From: an uncultured Clostridia bacterium
GTDB lineage: Bacteria; Bacillota; Clostridia; Lachnospirales; Anaerotignaceae
Direction of reading: 5' to 3'
Assembly (NCBI GenBank): GCA_910587195.1
Contig: CAJUKL010000010.1
Location: 1 to 57,832, forward strand
DNA length: 57,832 bases
Shown: in pieces, positions 1 through 8,347 of the stretch
Position numbering within the stretch: position 1 is the stretch's first letter
Layout: each line of letters begins with the position of its first letter
The notes under the pieces: model-generated
What the model saw: the letters and a program-made list of their open reading frames with translations, nothing else
The model's database searches: none
What the model was told of the DNA's origin: nothing
Translations under genes and position numbers: made by a program

Positions 1-26
1 AAAAACAAAAAAGTTTTTTAAGTAGT

Positions 27-1832
27 ATGGTATACAGTTTTGTAGAATCTTTTCCTAAAGAAAAAAAAATAGAAAGAACAGACCAATTTACAAGAGCTTT
101 TATCAATCAAGAAATTAATACAATAGAACTTAATTTATTTGAAAATAAAATGATTGTAAGAAATCCTGTAGAAAGGAAAAGTTTATCTATATTACAATGG
201 TTACTAAATTCTTTTTTCAATGATATTGTAAAGCAAGCATATTCATCAGCTAGTTCAAAAAATCATAATTTTTCATTTGAAAAAATTAAAAAAATAATAG
301 AAGAATTAAAAACTATTAGTAAAAAAAATCTTTTTGAAATAAATGAGCTTATTTTTAATTATTCTTATCAATTTATCAATCAGTCAAATAAATTGTTTGC
401 TACAAAAGAAGATAAAATAAATTATTTGCAATATGTATTTTCAAATTTAGGTTTATCTGTAAAAGTAACAGATTGCATAGAAAGGAAAAATGCTATAATT
501 TACAAAATAAGTCCATTTTTTTCTACTTCTTCAGAACAGATTTATAAAAAATTAGAAGATATTCGTATGCATATGAAAAGTTCTGATATTCTGTTAAATA
601 CAGCATATCAAGACGGAGATATGGAATTAATCCATTTGCACGAAAAAGTTGAGAGTACCAATATAAAAGAAGTTTTAGATGATATAAAAAATCCAATTCC
701 TTTTATATTACAAAAAGAAAAAATAAAAATTCCTTATATTGTAGGCTATGATTATCATGATACTTTAAAAATAATAGACTTGCAACAAGTTCATCATATG
801 CTGATTGGAGGTACTACAGGTTCAGGGAAAAGTATTGCTGTTCATGCTTTATTATTGAGTGTGATTACTCAAACAAAACCATCTGATGTACGATTTATAC
901 TTATGGATTTTAAACAAGGACAAACATTTGAATATTATGAAAATATTCCTCATCTAGCTACTAAAATTATTACAGACAAAATAGAAGCTATCAACGTATT
1001 AGATTGGCTAAATAATGAAATGAATAGACGACATAAATTAAAAAATTTAAACAAAGAGCCTGAAATAATTTGCATTATGGAAGAAGTACTTTCTCTGTTT
1101 CATGATGATAAGGAAATAAAAGAAGAAATGATAAACCAATTATCTAATTTATTTGAAAAGGGTAGAAGTGCTAAAATTCATCTCATATTAGTGATACAAA
1201 ATGCAGATGAAAATATAAAAAAGTCAAGTATTATTAGAAATATCACAACAAAAGTAATATTAAAAACAAGTGATGTTTATCATTCTAATAATATTGCAAG
1301 ATTAAAGGAGATTCCTGCTCACCGTTTAAGAGGAAAAGGGGATATGTATCTTTTAACAGATAATGGAAAATTAAGACTACAAGGAATTAATGTATTAGAA
1401 AAAACAATACTATCTATTGTAAGTAAAATAAAAACAAAACCTTCTTATTTGTTTGAAATAAACGATAGTGATATGTTGATAAATAAAGAAGATACTATTG
1501 AAACTATTCCAAAGATAAAAAGTGGTTTAAATGTTACTTTCAAAGGACTTTTTCAATTAGATAATAAAATTTTGGCAGAAATTATTTTATATTTATTTGA
1601 ATATAAAAAAGTTTCTAATAACAAAATTAAAAATATATATCACATTTCATTTGATACAGCAAATAAGTATATAGAAAAATTGGTAGATATTGGTATATTA
1701 TATAAAGGAACTGGGAAAACAGGGTATTTCTGTACTATTTCTTCTTATGAAGAAATACCAGAACAGATAATAAAATTATTACAAAAATATAGTAAAAAAG
1801 ATATCAAGCAATTTAAAAATTATTTTAAATAA
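27..1832 (+). CDS. FtsK/SpoIIIE-type DNA translocase/coupling ATPase
   Basis: The protein is soluble-looking, with no membrane segment. It carries a Walker A motif GGTTGSGKS at residues 261-269, the FtsK-type ILMDFKQG strand at 291-298, a Walker B-like strand ending in MEEV at 351-354, and the FtsK signature-like stretch GRSAKIHLILVIQ at 379-391. The last 75 or so residues read as a winged helix, as in FtsK gamma. Family members move DNA; in integrative elements they act as coupling or segregation ATPases. The reading frame stays open to the left edge of the window and I see no clear ribosome binding site at this ATG, so the true start may lie upstream. The gene is more AT-rich than its core neighbours. 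Assignment to the HerA/FtsK superfamily is firm; its role in the element is inferred. Confidence 0.75.
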   Translation: MVYSFVESFPKEKKIERTDQFTRAFINQEINTIELNLFENKMIVRNPVERKSLSILQWLLNSFFNDIVKQAYSSASSKNHNFSFEKIKKIIEELKTISKKNLFEINELIFNYSYQFINQSNKLFATKEDKINYLQYVFSNLGLSVKVTDCIERKNAIIYKISPFFSTSSEQIYKKLEDIRMHMKSSDILLNTAYQDGDMELIHLHEKVESTNIKEVLDDIKNPIPFILQKEKIKIPYIVGYDYHDTLKIIDLQQVHHMLIGGTTGSGKSIAVHALLLSVITQTKPSDVRFILMDFKQGQTFEYYENIPHLATKIITDKIEAINVLDWLNNEMNRRHKLKNLNKEPEIICIMEEVLSLFHDDKEIKEEMINQLSNLFEKGRSAKIHLILVIQNADENIKKSSIIRNITTKVILKTSDVYHSNNIARLKEIPAHRLRGKGDMYLLTDNGKLRLQGINVLEKTILSIVSKIKTKPSYLFEINDSDMLINKEDTIETIPKIKSGLNVTFKGLFQLDNKILAEIILYLFEYKKVSNNKIKNIYHISFDTANKYIEKLVDIGILYKGTGKTGYFCTISSYEEIPEQIIKLLQKYSKKDIKQFKNYFK

Positions 1833-1849
1833 CTACTTTATACAGCAAT

Positions 1850-1882
1850 AAAAAAGAAGATACAACACGCATCTTCTTTTTT
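1850..1882. terminator. Bidirectional terminator between ATPase and Rpn gene
   Basis: A 12-bp perfect stem (AAAAAAGAAGAT / ATCTTCTTTTTT) with a 9-nt loop is A-rich on one side and T-rich on the other. It can end transcripts of both converging genes. Confidence 0.75.
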
Positions 1883-1919
1883 ATATGTCTATCTGCTTTT
1901 TTCTATAGCAGTTTTTATT

Positions 1920-2765
1920 CTATATCAAAAGTGCAACTTCTTCTTCAGATAGTCCTGTCATTTTAGAAATGAATGTAATCGTCATTCCCTCACTTAAAAG
2001 ATTTTTCGCTATTTCTATACTTTTTTGTTGCAATCCTTGTTGTAATCCTTTTTCTCTACCTTCTGCACGTTCTTGCAATCTTTCTTCCTCAGTCAAACGT
2101 ACCATATACTTATCCTCCTCACTCAAATGCTCTAGCACAGATGGGTCAGCAACTGCTGCTTCATATTCTTGTAAAAGTAATGCTCCTAATGTTGTTTGTC
2201 CATATGATGAAACAAATTTTTGATAACTTTCTTCTGTTTCAATTTCAAAAAAATATCTTAATATTTGCAGTTCCTGACTATTTTGCTCTGAAATATGTTT
2301 GATATTTACTTCATGTATTGTCATTAAATCACTATAAATTTCATGCGTTACTTCATCTATCAGTTTAATTTTTCTGTTCGTCACTGTATGTTTAAGGGGA
2401 GCTTCTGTCAATATAAATGTGACAATAACACTTTGCAAATTTTCATATTTGCTCTTTTCTACTTTTTGAGATGCAATTTCTCTACAAGCATAATATACCG
2501 TTCTGTTTCGTATTCTGTCTTTACTATATACCCTTTGTAAATCTAGCGTAATAATACGATTATCAACAGACCTTGTTTGAATATCAAAGTATACAGAATT
2601 TAACGCTGCTTTATGCAAATCATTTTTATATTCTGCTACAATATCTATAAGTTCTATATGTTCCCCTAGTATTACTTCTAAAGTTTTTTCACAAAGCTCT
2701 TTATTTAAAAACATCACTGTAAAAACGACATCTGCCTTTGGTAAATATTCTATATGAAAACTCAT
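1920..2765 (-). CDS. Rpn-family PD-(D/E)XK nuclease/putative transposase, copy 1
   Basis: 281 residues. The N-terminal half has the pattern of the Rpn/PDDEXK-transposase family: KADVVFTVMF at residues 10-19, then the nuclease core with YFDIQ (D61) and, 14 residues on, LDLQ (D75, Q77), corresponding to the D...(D/E)xQ catalytic pattern. The C-terminus carries RLQERAEGREKGLQQGLQQ followed by a small helical tail ending in TGLSEEEVALL, also typical of the family. Such proteins are DNA endonucleases linked to recombination and usually occur as multiple copies. This gene lies 35 bp downstream of a paralogue on the same strand. By eye the pair differ at only about 20 positions, clustered in the last 30 residues. 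Function inside this element is unknown. Confidence 0.8.
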   Translation of the reverse strand: MSFHIEYLPKADVVFTVMFLNKELCEKTLEVILGEHIELIDIVAEYKNDLHKAALNSVYFDIQTRSVDNRIITLDLQRVYSKDRIRNRTVYYACREIASQKVEKSKYENLQSVIVTFILTEAPLKHTVTNRKIKLIDEVTHEIYSDLMTIHEVNIKHISEQNSQELQILRYFFEIETEESYQKFVSSYGQTTLGALLLQEYEAAVADPSVLEHLSEEDKYMVRLTEEERLQERAEGREKGLQQGLQQKSIEIAKNLLSEGMTITFISKMTGLSEEEVALLI

Positions 2766-2800
2766 TTTACTATCATACTTTTTTCTGCTTTTTTCTCATC

Positions 2801-3646
2801 TCAATTTAAAAGTGCAACTTCTTCTTCAGATAGTCCTGTTGTTTCAGAAACAAATGCAATATCCATTCCTTTATTTAAAAGATTTTTTGCTATTTCTATA
2901 CTTTTTTGTTGCAGTCCTTGCTGTAATCCTTTTTCTCTACCTTCCGCACGTTCTTGCAATCTTTCTTCATCCGTCAAACGTATCATATACTTATCCTCCT
3001 CACTTAAATAGTCTAGCACAGATGGGTCAGCAACTGCTGCTTCATATTCTTGTAAAAGTAATGCTCCTAATGTTGTTTGTCCATATGATGAAACAAATTT
3101 TTGATAATTTTCTTCTGTTTCAATTTCAAAAAAACATCTTAATATTTGCAGTTCCTGACTATTCTGTTCTGAAATATGCTTGATGTTTACTTCGTGTATC
3201 GTCATCAAATCACTATAAACTTCATGTGTTGTTTCATCTATCAGTTTAATTTTTCTGTTAGTAACAGTATGCTTGAGCGGAGCTTCTGTCAATATAAAAG
3301 TAACGATAACACTTTCTAAATCTTCATATTTGCTCTTTTCTACTTTTTGAGAAGCAATCTCTCTACAAGCATAGTATATTGTTCTTTTTCGTATACGCTC
3401 TTTACTATAAACTCTTTGCAAATCCAGTGTAATAATACGATTATCAACAGACCTTGTTTGAATATCAAAGTATACAGAATTTAACGCTGCTTTATGCAAA
3501 TCATTTTTATATTCTGCTACAATATCTATAAGTTCTATATGTTCCCCTAGTATTACTTCTAAAGTTTTTTCGCAAAGTTCTTTGTTTAAAAACATCACAG
3601 TAAAAACAACATCTGCCTTTGGTAAATATTCCATATGAAAACTCAT
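2801..3646 (-). CDS. Rpn-family PD-(D/E)XK nuclease/putative transposase, copy 2
   Basis: A 281-residue paralogue of the next gene downstream, with the same catalytic pattern (D61, D75, Q77) and the same AEGREKGLQQGLQQ repeat near the C-terminus. The frame stays open 45 codons further upstream, but I start at the ATG that aligns with copy 1 (MSFHMEYLPK). An AGGAAGG ribosome binding site lies about 12 nt before it, and the upstream extension has no family resemblance. The duplication also includes a short flanking block (TTTTCTGCTTTTTTCT) found after both copies, consistent with a direct tandem duplication. Because RBS quality differs between copies, copy 2 may be the better expressed. Confidence 0.8.
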   Translation of the reverse strand: MSFHMEYLPKADVVFTVMFLNKELCEKTLEVILGEHIELIDIVAEYKNDLHKAALNSVYFDIQTRSVDNRIITLDLQRVYSKERIRKRTIYYACREIASQKVEKSKYEDLESVIVTFILTEAPLKHTVTNRKIKLIDETTHEVYSDLMTIHEVNIKHISEQNSQELQILRCFFEIETEENYQKFVSSYGQTTLGALLLQEYEAAVADPSVLDYLSEEDKYMIRLTDEERLQERAEGREKGLQQGLQQKSIEIAKNLLNKGMDIAFVSETTGLSEEEVALLN

Positions 3647-3878
3647 TTTTCTATAACACCTTCCTATTATCATATTTCTATTATACCATAGTTTTTCAAT
3701 CGAAAATAGTCTTTCTCTATCAGTAGAAAAACTATTTTTTATCCCAAATAAAAGTACTGCAATTTGTACTGCAATTATCATAAAAAGTATCTACGATATG
3801 GATTTTATGGAAATCAAAAAATATCAAAAATGCTGTATTTTAGGCATTTTACAAATTTGCAAATATAGTAAAAGAAAA

Positions 3879-3920
3879 CTCTTAATCAGTGGGTCTAGGG
3901 TTCGAGCCCCTAAAGGTGCA
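3879..3920 (+). tRNA. 3' fragment of tRNA-Lys(CUU), putative att site
   Basis: These 42 nt parse exactly as the 3' part of a tRNA from position 32: anticodon loop CTCTTAA (anticodon CTT), the stem strand TCAGT, variable loop GGGTC, T arm TAGGG-TTCGAGC-CCCTA, seven acceptor nucleotides AAGGTGC and discriminator A. No CCA is encoded (GTT follows). The sequence before the loop (GAAAA) cannot pair with TCAGT, so the 5' half is missing. This is the expected remnant at one end of an element integrated by a tyrosine recombinase that recombines at the anticodon loop. Confidence 0.85.
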
Positions 3921-3930
3921 GTTTAAAAAG

Positions 3931-3970
3931 CGGAGTTTTGTGACATTTGTCATGGGGTTCCGTTTTTTTA
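3931..3970 (+). terminator. Terminator of the original tRNA-Lys transcript
   Basis: A 14-bp stem rich in G-U pairs (CGGAGTTTTGTGAC with GTCATGGGGTTCCG, loop ATTT) is followed by seven T. It starts 10 nt after the tRNA fragment, so it is most simply the terminator of the chromosomal tRNA gene left behind after integration. Confidence 0.75.
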
Positions 3971-4056
3971 TTTTTTCTAAAATAGTGTAAAGTAAGCAAA
4001 TATAGCCTCACAAATGTTTAAAACCTACCTAAAACAGTTATAAAAAATTAATTATA

Positions 4057-4090
4057 AAAATAAACCAACAAATCAAGTTGGTTTATTTTT
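4057..4090. terminator. Terminator of the chemoreceptor gene
   Basis: The inverted repeat TAAACCAAC / GTTGGTTTA (4061-4069, 4077-4085) has A/T runs on both sides. The TGA stop of the minus-strand chemoreceptor gene lies in the loop. Confidence 0.75.
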
Positions 4091-6079
4091 GTTTTCTTCA
4101 ATCAAATGGAATTGTTCTACCAAAGTTTTCATAATTTGTGCTTCTTTAGAAAGTTCTTCACTTGTTGCAGCACATTGTTTTGCTGTTTTAGAACTCGTTT
4201 GTATAATATTAGAAATTTGTTGAATATTATTTGTAACTTCCTGCATATCAGTAGATTGTTCAGAATAAGTTTTTGAAACAGATTCTATAATTTTAACAAT
4301 TAAATGTGCATCTTTTAAGGTTTCATTTAAAGATTGTGCCGTAGCATCTGCAATAGAAACACCATTATCCACAGCAGAAATTGAATTTGCAATAAAAGCT
4401 CTAGCATTTTTTGCAGCTTCTGCACTTTTTGCAGCTAAATTTCCTACTTCTTCTGCTACAACAGCAAATCCTTTTCCAGCAGTTCCCGCTTTTGCAGCTT
4501 CAATAGAGGCATTTAAGGATAATATATTCGTTTGAAAAGCAATATCCTCAATCGCATTTACAATTTTCTCAATTTTCTGTGAAGAAGTATAAATATGTGA
4601 CATTGCTGCAATCATTTTTTCCATTTGGTTATTATCTTGATTTAATTTTTTACTCATAGACAACGTCAATTCACTAGCAGACTGGCATTGCTGCGCAGAC
4701 TGTTTTACACTTTGTGTAATTTGATTGATATGTTGCACCAGTGCGTCAATCTGCCGAAATTGCTCTGATGCACCTTGATTTAATAATTGCGCATTATTGG
4801 AAAGTTCTGCTGCACTAGAAGATACTTGAAAAGAAGAATGTGCAATTTGTTGTATCATATCATTCATATTTTCCGTAATATAATAAAAAGCCATTTCAAT
4901 TTGAGCAAATTCACCATAATAATTTTGTGTGGTATGAATGTTCAAATTACTCTTAGAAATTTGTGTCAAAATAGAAGAAATTTCTGTTATAATTTCGTTT
5001 AAATACTGTGCTGTACTAGAAAAAGTTTCTGCAAGTACGCCAATCTCATCTTTATATTTTAAAGTAATAGAAGTATGTAAATTTCCTTTTTCTATTTGTT
5101 TTGCAACCTTCATAATTTCCTTTAATGGGCGCAGTCTGTTAAACAACATTCTAACGCACAATATAATAGAAATCACTAATGCTATTGCAAATACACATAA
5201 ATTGATACATGTTTGTCGTAATAATTGCTGAGATATAATACTTTTAGGATAAGCAAAGCCAATTGTCCAATTTGTATTTTTTTCTTTTGCCGCAATAAAA
5301 TACTTTTCTTTTCCATCATAATCCTTTTGTAATTGTATGTTATTTGTAACATTATTTAAAAAATGTAACTCAGAAAAATTTTGTACATTTGTTGTTCTAT
5401 CATTTGTGGTTCGATACTCTACATTTTGATGAAACAAAATATTATTATCATTATCCAATAAATATAAATAAGAACCATCTGCTGCAAAATAATTATCAAC
5501 CATATCTTTAATGGCATTGATAGACAAATCACGTGCAACAATTCCATAAAGTTGGTCATTCTCTTTTAAAGGCATGGAAATGGTAATAACAGAAGTAATT
5601 CCGTCTGTAGCATCAATATAAGGTGTAGAAATACATAAACCATCTTTTTCTATTGTATTGATATAATATTCTCTTTCTAAAGCATTAAAATCCTCATCTG
5701 GTATCCAACCATCACCAGATATCATTTCTCCCGTTGTCAAAACAACATAATCTGACACAACACCATAAGCAGCACCATAATTAGTAGACTGTTCTACAAG
5801 GTCAAAGAGTTGTTCTCTGTTACGCATTTCTTGTGGAATGGAAAGGATAGAATTTCCAACACTATCAATTTGTGCAATTCTAAGAGAAAGCCAATCACTG
5901 ATGGACTTTTCATAATAATTTAAGGTATATTCCATTGTTTTTTCCATAGAATCCGTAATAAATTCTTTTGTTGTAACATAATTAGAGAAAAAGGTAAGAG
6001 AAATGGAAGCAATCATTATGATACTAATAAAATAAGCCATATTAGAAACCAATGATGATTGTTTTTGATTTTTGTGCAT
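4073..6079 (-). CDS. Methyl-accepting chemotaxis protein with dCache sensor
   Basis: 668 residues. Order: a short cytoplasmic N-terminus, TM1 (about residues 14-36), an extracellular dCache-like sensor (about 40-290), TM2 (about 300-322), HAMP, and a long signalling coiled coil. The tip motif EDIAFQTNILSLNASIEAAKAG and GKGFAVVAEEVGNLA make the family certain. The sensor holds EREYY, STPYID and GIVARDLSI, partly matching the R-x-W/Y-Y...Y-x-D...D pattern of amino-acid-binding dCache domains, so an amino acid ligand is possible. I start at the second ATG because AAAGGGG lies 8 nt upstream; an upstream ATG 11 codons earlier has no such site. No other chemotaxis gene is in the window, so the receptor is an orphan here. 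Confidence 0.92.
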   Translation of the reverse strand: MHKNQKQSSLVSNMAYFISIIMIASISLTFFSNYVTTKEFITDSMEKTMEYTLNYYEKSISDWLSLRIAQIDSVGNSILSIPQEMRNREQLFDLVEQSTNYGAAYGVVSDYVVLTTGEMISGDGWIPDEDFNALEREYYINTIEKDGLCISTPYIDATDGITSVITISMPLKENDQLYGIVARDLSINAIKDMVDNYFAADGSYLYLLDNDNNILFHQNVEYRTTNDRTTNVQNFSELHFLNNVTNNIQLQKDYDGKEKYFIAAKEKNTNWTIGFAYPKSIISQQLLRQTCINLCVFAIALVISIILCVRMLFNRLRPLKEIMKVAKQIEKGNLHTSITLKYKDEIGVLAETFSSTAQYLNEIITEISSILTQISKSNLNIHTTQNYYGEFAQIEMAFYYITENMNDMIQQIAHSSFQVSSSAAELSNNAQLLNQGASEQFRQIDALVQHINQITQSVKQSAQQCQSASELTLSMSKKLNQDNNQMEKMIAAMSHIYTSSQKIEKIVNAIEDIAFQTNILSLNASIEAAKAGTAGKGFAVVAEEVGNLAAKSAEAAKNARAFIANSISAVDNGVSIADATAQSLNETLKDAHLIVKIIESVSKTYSEQSTDMQEVTNNIQQISNIIQTSSKTAKQCAATSEELSKEAQIMKTLVEQFHLIEENKNKPT

Positions 6080-6167
6080 GGAAAATTCCCCTTTCTTACT
6101 TGAGACTTCCATTTATAAAAGTAGAAAAATGAGTATTTATTTCAATTTTCTAGTCTGCCTCATTTTT

Positions 6168-6196
6168 ATTATCTAATGATTTTTTATTCTTGTCAA
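6168..6196 (-). promoter_or_regulatory. SigA-type promoter of the chemoreceptor gene
   Basis: On the minus strand TTGACA (6196-6191) is followed by 17 bp and GATAAT (6173-6168), about 90 bp upstream of the start codon. Confidence 0.7.
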
Positions 6197-6245
6197 TAAA
6201 TGTTACATGAAATGTTAAAAAGGTGCATGAAATGCATTTTTTTAT

Positions 6246-6275
6246 AAAAAAAGAGCCCCTTTAGGCTCTTTTCTT
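6246..6275 (-). terminator. Terminator of the rnf operon
   Basis: The stem AAAAGAGCC / GGCTCTTTT (6249-6257, 6264-6272), read on the minus strand, is followed by a T run and lies about 14 bp after the rnfB stop. It also has T's on the plus side. Confidence 0.8.
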
Positions 6276-6285
6276 TTTTTATAAA

Positions 6286-7134
6286 TTATTCACTTTTTTC
6301 TGCTGCTTTTGGAGCATCTGTTTTTGGTGGAGCAGGTTTTTTTCCTGTCAAAACACCTTTTGGACATTTATTGGCACAGATGCCACAAGCTTTACATTTA
6401 TCGTAATCAATGACTGCTAAATTGTCTACAACATGAATGGCATCAAAAGGACAATTTTTTTCGCAGATTTTGCAGGCAATACAGCCAGCAGAACATACTT
6501 GATTTACATTTCTACCAATATCCTTAGAAGAACATTGTACTTTTACTTTCTTTTTTACAGGAAGCAATTCAATAATATGTTTTGGGCAAGTAGAAACACA
6601 TTTTCCACAAGAAACACATTTATCTTTATCAATCACAGCAATACCGTCTACAATTTCGATAGCACCAAAAGCACAAACTTTTTTACAACTGCCTAAACCA
6701 AGGCAGCCATAAGTACAACTTTTTGCACCAGCGCCAGCTAACTGCATTGCCATCGTACAATCATCTAAACCAAAGTAGGTATATTTTTCTTTTGCTATTT
6801 CACAAGTACCCTGACATTTTACAAAGGCTGCGGTTGGTTCTGAGGAACCTGCTTCTATACCCATAATAGAGCCTATTTTTTCAGCAACAGCCGCACCACC
6901 AACAGGGCAGGCATTGACTGGAGCGGTACCTGCAACAATCGCTGCTGCGCAGCCACCACAACCGGGAAAACCACATCCACCACAGTTTGCACCAGGTAAT
7001 GCTTCTAATACTTCTCCCAATTTTGGGTCTTCTTCAACAGCAAATATTTTGCCAGCATAACCAAGTCCTGCGCCAAGAACAACACCCAAGCCGCCAATGC
7101 TTATAATGGGGTTAATAATATTCATAATATCCAT
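6286..7134 (-). CDS. rnfB: Rnf complex subunit RnfB (iron-sulfur)
   Basis: RnfB passes electrons from reduced ferredoxin into the membrane-bound Rnf complex. It shows one N-terminal membrane helix, then the diagnostic CGGCGFPGCGGC motif, an extra cysteine group (CTYGCLGLGSC) and three CxxCxxCxxxCP ferredoxin motifs (CVSCGKCVSTCP, CIACKICEKNCP, CKACGICANKCP). The tail is Pro/Lys/Ala-rich. The ATG chosen has AAGGAG 10 nt upstream; an in-frame GTG 9 nt earlier is too close to that site. It is the last gene of the six-gene operon, 18 bp after rnfA. Length is normal for clostridial RnfB. Confidence 0.95.
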   Translation of the reverse strand: MDIMNIINPIISIGGLGVVLGAGLGYAGKIFAVEEDPKLGEVLEALPGANCGGCGFPGCGGCAAAIVAGTAPVNACPVGGAAVAEKIGSIMGIEAGSSEPTAAFVKCQGTCEIAKEKYTYFGLDDCTMAMQLAGAGAKSCTYGCLGLGSCKKVCAFGAIEIVDGIAVIDKDKCVSCGKCVSTCPKHIIELLPVKKKVKVQCSSKDIGRNVNQVCSAGCIACKICEKNCPFDAIHVVDNLAVIDYDKCKACGICANKCPKGVLTGKKPAPPKTDAPKAAEKSE

Positions 7135-7152
7135 GATTTGCACACTCCTTGT

Positions 7153-7731
7153 TTAAAGTTTGATTAAGCCTTGGAATCCCAAAAAGGCGATTGACATAAT
7201 TCCTGCGGTAATGAGTGCCATAGGGAAACCGTCAAATGCTTTTGGTGTATCATTAAATTCTATTCTTTCACGGATACCAGCAAACAAAATAATTGCAAGT
7301 GCAAAACCTGCTGCACCACCAATACCGTTTAAGATGGATTGAATAAAGTTATATTTATTTTGCATATTAACAACTGCAACACCTAAAACTGCACAGTTTG
7401 TTGTAATCAAAGGTAAGAATACACCAAGTGCCTGATACAAAGAAGGTGAAGATTTTTTCAAGAACATCTCTACAAACTGAACTAATGCTGCAATAACCAA
7501 GATAAAAGCAATGTTATAAAGATATTCAATATGTAATTTTACTAATATAAAGTTATAAACCATGTAAGCAGCCGCACAGGCAATGGTAATAACGAAAATT
7601 ACAGCAACACCCATACCCGTCGCAGTTTCTACCTTTTTGGAAACACCAAGGAAAGGGCAGATACCTAAAAACTGTGATAAAACGTAGTTATTTACAAAAA
7701 TACCAGCTAATACTAACAATATCAGATTCAT
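7153..7731 (-). CDS. rnfA: Rnf complex subunit RnfA
   Basis: 192 residues with about six membrane helices. RnfA pairs with RnfE as the inverted-topology membrane core of the complex and binds a shared iron-sulfur centre at their interface. The N-terminal stretch NNYVLSQFLGICPFLGVS and the later TTNCAVLGVA both contain the conserved cysteines of the family. A strong AGGAGAGGAGG ribosome binding site precedes the ATG. The gene sits between rnfE (16 bp) and rnfB, so translation is probably coupled. Confidence 0.95.
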   Translation of the reverse strand: MNLILLVLAGIFVNNYVLSQFLGICPFLGVSKKVETATGMGVAVIFVITIACAAAYMVYNFILVKLHIEYLYNIAFILVIAALVQFVEMFLKKSSPSLYQALGVFLPLITTNCAVLGVAVVNMQNKYNFIQSILNGIGGAAGFALAIILFAGIRERIEFNDTPKAFDGFPMALITAGIMSIAFLGFQGLIKL

Positions 7732-7747
7732 TTATATCCTCCTCTCC

Positions 7748-8347
7748 TTACGCTTTTTTCTTGTTTTTAAAGTGGTTTAACAATGCCATTAAACAGCCAA
7801 GTGTAAAGAAAGCACCTGGTGCCATAACAAATAACAATGTTTTTGGAAAAGCCTCTGGCAATACAGTTACATTAAACAATGTGCCAGCACCAATAAACTC
7901 ACGTACAAGACCTAAAAAGCCAAGTGCTACTGTAAAGCCAAGACCCATACCAATACCATCGAATATGGAGTCGATAGGAGAGTTTTTAGAAGCAAATGCT
8001 TCTGCTCTTGCCAATATCAAACAGTTTACAACAATCAAAGGAATATAAAGACCCAATGACGCATTTAAAGAAGGCAAATATGCCTGCAACAAAAACTGTA
8101 TAATGGTAACGAATGTTGCAATAACAACGATAAAGCAAGGGATTCTAACTTTATCTGGAATTACCTTTCTCAAAAGAGAGATAAAAAGGTTTGAACAAAT
8201 TAAAACGGCTGCTGTAGAAAGTCCCATACCAATCCCGTTAATCGCAGAACTGGTAACAGCCAGTGTAGGACACATACCAATAACCTGTGAAAAGGTTGGG
8301 TTTTCATCAATAATACCATTTTTAATAATTTTCACTGGATTGCCCAT
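7748..8347 (-). CDS. rnfE: Rnf complex subunit RnfE
   Basis: 199 residues with about six membrane helices. It is the partner of RnfA in the membrane core. The family motifs NPTFSQVIGMCPTLAVT and VVNCLILARAEAFASKN are clear, each with the conserved cysteine expected to ligate the intramembrane iron-sulfur centre. The start codon overlaps the stop of rnfG (TAATG), which implies translational coupling. The C-terminus is basic (NHFKNKKKA). Confidence 0.95.
   Translation of the reverse strand: MGNPVKIIKNGIIDENPTFSQVIGMCPTLAVTSSAINGIGMGLSTAAVLICSNLFISLLRKVIPDKVRIPCFIVVIATFVTIIQFLLQAYLPSLNASLGLYIPLIVVNCLILARAEAFASKNSPIDSIFDGIGMGLGFTVALGFLGLVREFIGAGTLFNVTVLPEAFPKTLLFVMAPGAFFTLGCLMALLNHFKNKKKA

Larger units (their letters stand above)
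1..3920. mobile_element. Right end of an integrative element inserted in tRNA-Lys
   Basis: This stretch is bounded on the right by a 3' fragment of a tRNA-Lys gene and holds an FtsK/SpoIIIE-type ATPase and two near-identical Rpn-type nuclease genes, none of which belongs to the core functions that follow. Integrative elements commonly enter the 3' part of tRNA genes, restoring the tRNA at one end and leaving a displaced 3' copy at the other. The intact tRNA-Lys and the integrase should therefore lie to the left, outside the window. The element type (conjugative, mobilisable or phage-derived) cannot be decided from this end alone. Confidence 0.6.

Noticed and set aside
3647..3781. N-terminal extension of the second Rpn gene
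   Set aside because: Copy 1 lacks it, the RBS sits before the inner ATG, and the extension reads like spacer.
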